58,757 bases of DNA from contig JAJYIV010000004.1 in assembly GCA_021789915.1 (NCBI GenBank), positions 1 through 58,757 on the forward strand, in the 5' to 3' direction. This document shows positions 1-5,939 of this stretch, in pieces. Position 1 is the stretch's first letter, and each line of letters starts with the position of its first letter. The notes beneath the pieces were generated by a model. It was given only the letters and a program-made list of their open reading frames with translations. It was not told where the DNA came from and did not search any database. A program made the translations under genes and the position numbers. This DNA is from a bacterium. GTDB taxonomy: Bacteria; Patescibacteriota; Patescibacteriia; UBA9934; GWF2-40-263.

Positions 1-422
1 GCCACAAGGCGTTCGCGGCCGCCCAGGGCAAGGACCTCGACACCTACCGCGCCGCGCTGCGCGATTTCGGGATCGCGGACGTCCCGGCGCTGTTCTGGAC
101 CGCTTACGACTGTGGCCAGCTCATCAATTTGTCCAAGGAAGATCCCTTCCTGGTCGCCCAGCTCCCCAGGGTCGCGGCGCTGATGCACCGGGTCGAGGCG
201 CTGGATCCCACCTACTACCACGGCGGCGCTTACCTGTTCGACATGGTCGACGCAGCCGCCCGCCCGCCCATGCTGGGCGGTCAGCCCGCGGTGGCCAAGG
301 CGGCGTACGACAAGGCGCGGGCGATAGATGGCGGCAGGTTCCTGACCACCGACGTCATGTTCGCGCAGTACTACGCGGTGCAGGACATCATCCGCATGCT
401 GCTGCGGCCTTCCGGCTCCTGA
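1..422 (+). CDS. TatT-like protein, C-terminal part (5' truncated by window edge)
   Basis: The reading frame is open from base 3 and runs through the listed ORF, whose TTG start is internal; the true start lies upstream of the window. The visible roughly 139 residues contain ALFWTAYDCGQLINL, a run like VAALMHRVEALDPTYYHGGAYLF, and PPMLGG, which resemble the C-terminal part of TatT, a TPR-like periplasmic partner of TRAP transporters. In that family the protein is thought to help substrate capture next to the TRAP binding protein. No transporter genes are visible here, so the role is uncertain. An intrinsic terminator follows immediately. Confidence 0.55.
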   Translation, partial: HKAFAAAQGKDLDTYRAALRDFGIADVPALFWTAYDCGQLINLSKEDPFLVAQLPRVAALMHRVEALDPTYYHGGAYLFDMVDAAARPPMLGGQPAVAKAAYDKARAIDGGRFLTTDVMFAQYYAVQDIIRMLLRPSGS

Positions 423-438
423 CGCGCGCAGCGCTTCG

Positions 439-477
439 CCGGCCCTTTCGTCCCTCGGGACGTCGGGCCGGTTTTTC
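439..477 (+). terminator. intrinsic terminator after TatT-like gene
   Basis: CCGGCCC pairs with GGGCCGG, with an inner GTCCC/GGGAC stem, followed by five T. It separates the TatT-like gene from the infB promoter. Confidence 0.85.
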
Positions 478-498
478 GTTGCCTGCTGCGCGGAATTA

Positions 499-527
499 TT
501 GACGCTTCCTTCGTTCTCGCCTAGCAT
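499..527 (+). promoter_or_regulatory. infB promoter (TTGACG-17-TAGCAT)
   Basis: A -35 box TTGACG and a -10 box TAGCAT are separated by exactly 17 bases. The -10 box ends only 7 bases before the infB ATG, so the predicted start of transcription falls at or next to the A of the ATG. This implies a leaderless mRNA and argues against the upstream TTG start at 499 used by the ORF track, since that codon is part of the -35 box. Confidence 0.8.
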
Positions 528-534
528 ACCCGCC

Positions 535-2595
535 ATGAACCTCACCGAACTCGCCCGCCGCCTCCGCGTCGACCCCGATCTCCTGCGCGACAAACTGCCG
601 GAGCTCGGGTTTTCGATCGGCCGGCGCGCGATCAAGATCGACCCGCGCGTGGCCCAGCAAATCGTCGACGCCTGGGGCGAGATGCGCCGCCGCGAGCGCC
701 TCACGGAAAAAGTCGCGGAGCAGAAGCGCGAGCAGGAAATGCGCGAGATGCGCAAGCTGGCGCCGGATACGATGAAGGAAATCCGTCTGCCGAGCGTGCT
801 GTCCGTGCGCGATCTGGCCAGCAAGATGGAAGTGCCGGTGCCGCGCCTCATGCAGGAGCTGATGAAAAACGGCATCCTGGCCTCGATGAACGAACGCATT
901 GATTTCGATACGTCCGCCGTGCTGGCGGAGGATTTGGGGTTCCGCGCATTGCCGGAAGAGAAGGCGGCCGTCGAAACGGCCGAAACGGCGGCGTCGCAGG
1001 ATCGCGTGCGTCAGGCGGTCGAGGGCGAGAAAACGGAGGCCCTGAAGCCCCGTCCGCCGGTGGTGGTCGTCATGGGCCACGTGGACCACGGCAAGACGCG
1101 GCTCCTGGACGCCATCCGCTCCACACACGTCATGGAAACGGAAGCCGGCGGCATCACGCAGCACATCGGCGCCTATCAGGTGGAGCGCAACGGCCGCCAG
1201 CTTACGTTCATCGACACGCCGGGCCACGAAGCCTTCACGGTGATGCGATCGCGCGGCGCCAAGGTCGCCGACATCGCCATCCTCGTGGTCGCCGCCGACG
1301 ACGGCGTGCAGCCGCAGACCAAGGAAGCGATCAACATCATCAAGTCCGCGCGCCTGCCGTTCATCGTCGCGCTCAACAAGATGGACAAGCCGGACGCCAA
1401 CCCGGACCGCGTGAAGGGCCAGCTGGCGGAACTCGATCTGGTGCCCGAAGATTGGGGCGGCAAAACGGTCGTCGTGCCCGTCTCGGCGCGCGCGATGACG
1501 AACATCGACAAACTGCTTGACATGGTGATCCTGACCGCCGACGTGGAGCAGGACCGCATCCGCGCCAACCCGGACCGGCCGGCCATCGGTACCGTCATCG
1601 AGTCGCACGTGGACCCGGGCGCCGGCCCCGTGGCCACCGTGCTCGTGCAAAGCGGCACGCTGCGGCCGGGCGACACGCTGGGCGTACGCGGCGTCCATGA
1701 AGGCCGCGTGCGTTCGATGCAGGACTGGGAAGGCAAGATGGCCGCCAAGGCGCCGCCCTCGATGCCGGTGCAGATCCTTGGTTGGAAGGAGGCGCCGGCC
1801 GTCGGCGACATCATGGAGGTGCCGGCGGATCCGAAGACGCTGCGCAAGCTTAAATCGACGGAGACAAGCAGCCGCGCCACCGAGGAAGTCGCCGCCATCA
1901 AGCACGCGCCGGCGGAGACGTCGGAAGACGGCAAGCGCGTGCTGAACCTCATCGTGCGCGCCGACGTGCTCGGATCGCTGGAAGCGATCCTTGGCATGCT
2001 CGACACCATCCGGCACGAGGACGTGGCGGTGAAGGTGATCGGCAAGGGCCTGGGCCACATTACGGAAACCGACGTGCTGAACGCGGAAGCCGCGCAGGCC
2101 GTCATCATGGGGTTCAATGCGCGCCCGAACGCGACGGCGGAGAGCCTGGCGCGCGACAAGAACGTCGACGTGCGCGAGTACAGCATCATCTACCGCCTGT
2201 TCGAGGACGTCCTGGCGGAGCTGCGCAAGATGCTGCCGTCCGAAACCATCGTGACCGAGCTCGGCCAGTTCGAGGTGCTGGCGCTGTTCCGCAAATCCGA
2301 CGAAGGCCAGATCGTCGGCGGCAAGGTGAAGGGCGGAAAGCTGCTGCCGAAGGCCAAGCTGCGCGTGAAGCGCCTGCCTGCCGGCAGGCAGGCGGCGGAG
2401 ATGGAATACGTCGGCGAAGGCGAAATCGGCGCCCTGCAAATCGGCCGTTCCGACGTGAAGGAAGTGTTCGGCGGGCAGGAATGCGGATTGCAGTTCAAGG
2501 GCCGCGTGAAATTGGAAGTCGGCGACCTGCTCGAAGCGTACACGGAGGAGAAGAAAGCGCGCGACCTTGTCATCAAAGGCATCACGAGACGATGA
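535..2595 (+). CDS. infB: translation initiation factor IF-2
   Basis: IF-2 is the cytoplasmic GTPase that places initiator tRNA on the 30S subunit and promotes subunit joining. At 686 aa this is a short form with one N-terminal IF2_N-like region (MNLTELARRLRVDPDLLRDKL). The G domain shows GHVDHGKT (about 181-188), DTPGHE (about 227-232) and NKMD (about 281-284), followed by the beta-barrel domains and the conserved ECGL near the C-terminus. Start ATG 535 is chosen because the promoter -10 box ends 7 bases upstream. A dispersed palindrome is inserted in frame and encodes LPAGRQ at about 614-619, in a beta-barrel loop. trxA and trxB follow on the same strand. Confidence 0.96.
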   Translation: MNLTELARRLRVDPDLLRDKLPELGFSIGRRAIKIDPRVAQQIVDAWGEMRRRERLTEKVAEQKREQEMREMRKLAPDTMKEIRLPSVLSVRDLASKMEVPVPRLMQELMKNGILASMNERIDFDTSAVLAEDLGFRALPEEKAAVETAETAASQDRVRQAVEGEKTEALKPRPPVVVVMGHVDHGKTRLLDAIRSTHVMETEAGGITQHIGAYQVERNGRQLTFIDTPGHEAFTVMRSRGAKVADIAILVVAADDGVQPQTKEAINIIKSARLPFIVALNKMDKPDANPDRVKGQLAELDLVPEDWGGKTVVVPVSARAMTNIDKLLDMVILTADVEQDRIRANPDRPAIGTVIESHVDPGAGPVATVLVQSGTLRPGDTLGVRGVHEGRVRSMQDWEGKMAAKAPPSMPVQILGWKEAPAVGDIMEVPADPKTLRKLKSTETSSRATEEVAAIKHAPAETSEDGKRVLNLIVRADVLGSLEAILGMLDTIRHEDVAVKVIGKGLGHITETDVLNAEAAQAVIMGFNARPNATAESLARDKNVDVREYSIIYRLFEDVLAELRKMLPSETIVTELGQFEVLALFRKSDEGQIVGGKVKGGKLLPKAKLRVKRLPAGRQAAEMEYVGEGEIGALQIGRSDVKEVFGGQECGLQFKGRVKLEVGDLLEAYTEEKKARDLVIKGITRR
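2372..2393. repeat. perfect palindrome inside infB (GCCTGCCTGCC half-site)
   Basis: A 22-base perfect palindrome built from GCCTGCCTGCC and its complement lies in frame in infB and encodes LPAGRQ. Related copies occur at the 3' end of ugd (10158) and in the spacer at 14444. Confidence 0.9.
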
Positions 2596-2601
2596 ACGAG
2601 C

Positions 2602-2632
2602 CATTAGCCATTAGCCCTTAGCCTTTAGCGGG
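2602..2632. repeat. TTAGCC-type spacer repeat before trxA
   Basis: Four near-tandem copies of the heptamer TTAGCCN lie between infB and trxA. The same motif, in either orientation (GGCTAA or TTAGCC), occurs in at least nine other spacers of this window. Confidence 0.8.
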
Positions 2633-2662
2633 AGCGCGACTTCCCGCCAACGGCCTTCTCCT

Positions 2663-2986
2663 ATGCCAGAACTCACCCTGACCGAAGCGAATTTCGACCA
2701 AACCGTCCTGCCGTCCGCGACGCCCGTTCTGGTGGATTTTTGGGCGCCGTGGTGCGGGCCCTGCCGCATGATGGGACCGATCGTCGACGAGCTTGCCGAA
2801 GCATGGAACGGCCGGATCGCCGTCGGGAAAGTGAACGTGGACGATCATGGGGCGCTCGCGCAGCGCTACAACATCCTGTCGATCCCGACCTATATTCTCT
2901 TTAAGGGCGGCAAGCAGGTCGATCAGTTCTCCGGCGCCATGCCGAAAGAGGCGTTGAAGGCGCGCGTGGAGAAGTTCTTGAATTAG
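2663..2986 (+). CDS. trxA: thioredoxin
   Basis: A small cytoplasmic dithiol reductase that passes electrons from thioredoxin reductase to protein disulfides. The 107-aa length is normal. The active site WCGPC lies in the sequence VDFWAPWCGPCRMMGP, and the cis-proline motif SIPTYILF and the later FKGG turn are present. It lies 67 bases downstream of infB, after a TTAGCC repeat, and 25 bases upstream of trxB, so trxA and trxB form a functional reductase pair. No Shine-Dalgarno site is visible before the ATG. Confidence 0.95.
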   Translation: MPELTLTEANFDQTVLPSATPVLVDFWAPWCGPCRMMGPIVDELAEAWNGRIAVGKVNVDDHGALAQRYNILSIPTYILFKGGKQVDQFSGAMPKEALKARVEKFLN

Positions 2987-3011
2987 GGGCTAACGGATAA
3001 CGGCTTCCCCT

Positions 3012-3938
3012 ATGCCCGAGCACCTCATCATCATCGGCGCAGGCCCCGCCGGCTACACGGCCGCGATCTACGCGGCGCGGGCGAATCTTTCCCCGCTGCT
3101 GTTCGAGGGGCCTGAGCCGGGCGGCCAGCTGACGTCCACGACGGCCGTTGAAAACTTCCCGGGATTTCCCGACGGCATCCAAGGGCCGGAGCTCATGCAG
3201 ATCATGCGCAAACAGGCCGAGCGGTTCGGCGCGCGCCTCGTCGGCGAGACGGTGGAAAGCGTGGACGTCGCGGCCGCGCCGTTCTCCGTGCGCACGAACG
3301 GCGGAACGTACCAGGCCGAGGCCGTCATCCTGTCGATGGGCGCCTCCGCCCGCTGGCTCGGCGTGCCGGGCGAGAAGGAATACAAGGGACGCGGCGTGTC
3401 GGCCTGCGCCACGTGCGACGCGCCGTTCTTCCGCGGCAAGGACGTGCTGGTGGTGGGCGGCGGGGATGCCGCGATGGAAGAGGCGGACGACCTGGCGAAA
3501 TTCGCCGCGTCCGTTCGCATTCTCGTACGCACCGCCGAACTGCGCGCCTCGCCTATCATGCAGGAGCGCGCCAAGGCGAATTCGAAAATTTCCTTCCTGT
3601 GGAACACCGAAGCGAAGGAAGTCGTCGGCGACGGCGCGAAGATGACGGGCGTCAAGACGTTGAACAACAAAACGAACGAGATGGCGGAGCTCAAAGCCGA
3701 CGGCTTGTTCCTCGCGATCGGCCACCAGCCGAACACCGGCCTGCTGCAGGGCCAGCCCGTCGAGCTCGGGAAAGGCTACGTGATGGTGAAGCCGGGAACG
3801 ACGCAGACGAACGTGCCGGGCGTGTTCGCCGCCGGCGACGTGGCGGACTGGACGTACCGGCAGGCCATCACGGCTGCCGGCACGGGCTGCATGGCGGCGC
3901 TCGACGCGCAGCGGTTTTTGGCGCACGGGGAAAAGTAG
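3012..3938 (+). CDS. trxB: thioredoxin-disulfide reductase
   Basis: An FAD- and NADPH-dependent enzyme that reduces thioredoxin. At 308 aa it has the usual low-molecular-weight length. The N-terminal FAD-binding GAGPAGYTAAIYAAR is visible, followed by the redox-active CATC in ACATCDAPFF (about 136-139), the NADPH-binding GGGDAAMEEA and the C-terminal FAD motif GVFAAGDVAD. It sits directly after trxA, its substrate. All key motifs are intact. Confidence 0.96.
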   Translation: MPEHLIIIGAGPAGYTAAIYAARANLSPLLFEGPEPGGQLTSTTAVENFPGFPDGIQGPELMQIMRKQAERFGARLVGETVESVDVAAAPFSVRTNGGTYQAEAVILSMGASARWLGVPGEKEYKGRGVSACATCDAPFFRGKDVLVVGGGDAAMEEADDLAKFAASVRILVRTAELRASPIMQERAKANSKISFLWNTEAKEVVGDGAKMTGVKTLNNKTNEMAELKADGLFLAIGHQPNTGLLQGQPVELGKGYVMVKPGTTQTNVPGVFAAGDVADWTYRQAITAAGTGCMAALDAQRFLAHGEK

Positions 3939-3996
3939 TTGGGAGACGGAGAGACGGTTAAAAGTTAGACGATTAAACGCGGCTCTCGGCTCTTGA

Positions 3997-4030
3997 ACCC
4001 CTCCAGACCTCCCCTTGGCAGGGGAGGATA
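3997..4030. repeat. CTCCCC..GGGGAG palindromic spacer repeat
   Basis: CAGACCTCCCCTTGGCAGGG followed by GAGGAT forms a short hairpin. Longer relatives occur at 15917-15984 before murA, inside leuS (8097-8226) and inside the 5' end of the gene at 27746. Confidence 0.75.
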
Positions 4031-4099
4031 ACGCGTGCCGACATTCGTCTCATTCGCTGTCTTCGTAGGATTCGCAGGCGATTCGTTGATTGGTACACA

Positions 4100-4138
4100 A
4101 AGAAAATCCGGCCCGGCTCCGCCATGGAGCTCGGGCCG
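4100..4138 (-). terminator. terminator of the 4160-4744 gene
   Basis: Read on the minus strand, GGCCCGAGCTCC and GGAGCCGGGCC form a hairpin followed by a T-rich stretch. It closes the minus-strand gene and may also stop readthrough from the trx operon. Confidence 0.7.
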
Positions 4139-4159
4139 TTTGCGTCTTCGGACGGAACC

Positions 4160-4744
4160 TCAGAAGAGGCGCGGCTGGCCGACATCGGCCCAGTACTCTT
4201 CCACCTTCTTGAGATACGCGGCGAACGTCATGGCCTCCGGTTCATGATCGATAAGGTGCTCGACGACGTAGTCGCGCGCCGCGTCCCAGCGGAAGCGCAT
4301 GGGCGCGTGTCCGCTGTCGAGGTACAGGCGGAACACGCTTTCGCCGCCGTCCTCCGGGGTGCCTGGCTCCGGCTTCCACTGGCGGGGTTCCAGCGGCGAC
4401 CATTCATCCCGGCCGTCGGGGTGTCGCAGGACGAAGGCTTCGTGCGCCGGCACCGCTTCCCCGGCCACGGCAACGAAGAACGTCGCGTACGAAGACGGAT
4501 TCTTCTGCGGGAAGAAGACGTCACTGGTCACCAGGTCAGCCTGGGTCGGCACGTTCTGTTCGTCCACGTGGATACCGATCTCCGCGGCGCGGAGCACGCC
4601 CTCGAGCTCCGCCGCTTTCGCGTTGATCCGTACGCCTCGCCGCTTCCCGTCCTTCCAGACGAGCAGTACGTCGTCGGCGACGGATGGCTGCACGGCGACG
4701 CCCGACGTCAGTTTGCCGTCCGGCGTCAAGGTAAAGAACCGCAT
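4160..4744 (-). CDS. hypothetical protein
   Basis: A soluble-looking protein of 194 aa that I do not recognise. It starts MRFFTLTPDGKLTSG and contains TSDVFFPQKNPSSYATFFVAVAGEAVPAHE and RFRWDAARDYVVEHLIDHEPE; there is no signal peptide, membrane segment or cysteine cluster. The start is ATG 4744 rather than the longer ORF, because a G-rich Shine-Dalgarno-like AAAGGGGGC lies just upstream and a TTGACA-17-TACGCT promoter lies 59 bases before it. It is a single-gene transcript with its own terminator. Confidence 0.7.
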   Translation of the reverse strand: MRFFTLTPDGKLTSGVAVQPSVADDVLLVWKDGKRRGVRINAKAAELEGVLRAAEIGIHVDEQNVPTQADLVTSDVFFPQKNPSSYATFFVAVAGEAVPAHEAFVLRHPDGRDEWSPLEPRQWKPEPGTPEDGGESVFRLYLDSGHAPMRFRWDAARDYVVEHLIDHEPEAMTFAAYLKKVEEYWADVGQPRLF

Positions 4745-4802
4745 CGTTTTGCCCCCTTTCAAGGGCGCTTGGCGCGCGAAGGCGCGGCACAAGACGCGTC
4801 GA

Positions 4803-4831
4803 AGCGTAGGGGCGGCGCGGCCGCTTGTCAA
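4803..4831 (-). promoter_or_regulatory. promoter of the 4160-4744 gene (TTGACA-17-TACGCT)
   Basis: On the minus strand a perfect TTGACA is followed after 17 bases by TACGCT. The predicted transcript starts near 4796, about 50 bases upstream of the ATG. Confidence 0.8.
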
Positions 4832-4857
4832 GCGACGCAGCGCTTTGCACCGCGTCA

Positions 4858-4893
4858 AGAAAAACGCCCCGGCTCCAGCGAGGAGCGGGGCGA
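4858..4893 (-). terminator. terminator of the inositol-monophosphatase-like gene
   Basis: On the minus strand CGCCCCGCTCC and GGAGCCGGGGCG form a strong hairpin followed by TTTTTCTT. Confidence 0.85.
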
Positions 4894-4910
4894 GATGAAG
4901 GGAAGTGCGT

Positions 4911-5822
4911 CTAGGAGCCGTTCGCCGCCTGACACGCCTCCGAGTGCCGCAGGAACTTCTCGGCCGTGTCGCGGCGCGCGAGCGCGGTCCGAGCCTTCTT
5001 GGCGCGCGCGACGAGATCGTCGGCCAGCGCGGTATTGCCGGCGCAGATGGCCGGCGTCTTGCTGTGAAAGTCGAACGGCACGTCGTCGAGCGGACGGCCA
5101 TCGAAATCGCAGACCGTACCGCCCGCGCCCTTCACGATCGCATAGCCGGCGCCGAGCTCGCGCTGGCGCTGCGAGAGACAGAGCGTCGCGGCGGCGATGC
5201 CGGACGCCACGCAGGCCATCTCGTACGACGCGCAGCCCGGGCTGCGCAGCCATCCTTCCTCGCCGCGGAACATCTCGGCGGCGAGTTCCCGTGTGGGAGG
5301 GAAGAACAGATCAGGAAAGAAGTCCTTCGTGCCCAGGTCGATCTTCCGCTCCTGCGCGGGCGTCGGCGCCGTTTCGTGGTTGATGACCGTGCGGTACGCG
5401 CCCTTCTCGTCGCGCCACGCCGTCCACGTGTTGCCGGTGCGCAAATCGATCACGCCGGCGGAAAGCACGTCCTTGAACGTCGCGCGATCCGTACGGTCGA
5501 GCACGGTGAATACGCTCGTGAATGGGAGCCCGATCAGATGGTGTCGGTCCAGGAAGTTCCGCCGGCCGTCGAGCGGCTGGATGCAGATCCACACGCCGTC
5601 GCCTCTTCCTTGGTCAGGCCCTTCCTCGATGGTGAGACGGCCCAGTTTGTGGATCTTGCGCAGGCGATCCTCGAAAAACATGCCGATCTCACGCCGTGCG
5701 TTCGCGTCGCTCTGGACGATGCGGCCGAACTTTTCCCCGACAAGCCGCGAGAGCTTTGCGAGGTCGTAGGCGATGGCCTCTCCCGGCAGCAGGGGAATCG
5801 CCTGTTCGTTCTTCTGGTCCAT
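4911..5822 (-). CDS. inositol-monophosphatase-like protein with altered metal site
   Basis: The 303-aa protein matches the inositol monophosphatase fold by landmarks: an EEG (LTIEEGP), QPLDGRRNF in place of DPIDGTxNF, GCASYEMACVASG, and a C-terminal GAGYAIVKGAGGTVCDFDG that resembles the AGxxIVxEAGG segment. The first aspartate of the metal-binding DPxDGT is Gln, the threonine is Arg, and the WD before the last segment appears to be RE. Family members hydrolyse sugar, inositol or nucleotide phosphates with Mg2+; here activity may be lost or changed. The start ATG 5822 is supported by GGAGGAG 6 bases upstream and a TTGACG-17-TAGTCT promoter. The huge 1297-aa ORF reaching into leuS is a shadow. 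Confidence 0.75.
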   Translation of the reverse strand: MDQKNEQAIPLLPGEAIAYDLAKLSRLVGEKFGRIVQSDANARREIGMFFEDRLRKIHKLGRLTIEEGPDQGRGDGVWICIQPLDGRRNFLDRHHLIGLPFTSVFTVLDRTDRATFKDVLSAGVIDLRTGNTWTAWRDEKGAYRTVINHETAPTPAQERKIDLGTKDFFPDLFFPPTRELAAEMFRGEEGWLRSPGCASYEMACVASGIAAATLCLSQRQRELGAGYAIVKGAGGTVCDFDGRPLDDVPFDFHSKTPAICAGNTALADDLVARAKKARTALARRDTAEKFLRHSEACQAANGS

Positions 5823-5868
5823 GGATTTCTCCTCCGAAGCGGGCCCGTCGCCCGCGAAACCCGCCAGG

Positions 5869-5897
5869 AGACTAGCGCGCTCTCCGACGCCCGTCAA
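5869..5897 (-). promoter_or_regulatory. promoter of the inositol-monophosphatase-like gene
   Basis: On the minus strand TTGACG and TAGTCT are separated by 17 bases. It is arranged back to back with the leuS promoter, only 4 bases apart. Confidence 0.8.
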
Positions 5898-5901
5898 TCC
5901 G

Positions 5902-5930
5902 TTGCGGCTTTCCCGCGCGCCTGTTAGGAT
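5902..5930 (+). promoter_or_regulatory. leuS promoter (TTGCGG-17-TAGGAT)
   Basis: TTGCGG and TAGGAT with a 17-base spacer. The -10 box ends 9 bases before the leuS ATG, predicting a leader of at most about 3 bases. Confidence 0.8.
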
Positions 5931-5939
5931 TTTCGTCGT

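Noticed and set aside
496-2604. A 702-aa minus-strand ORF opposite infB
   Set aside because: It mirrors infB exactly and is a low-complexity His/Arg/Leu shadow.
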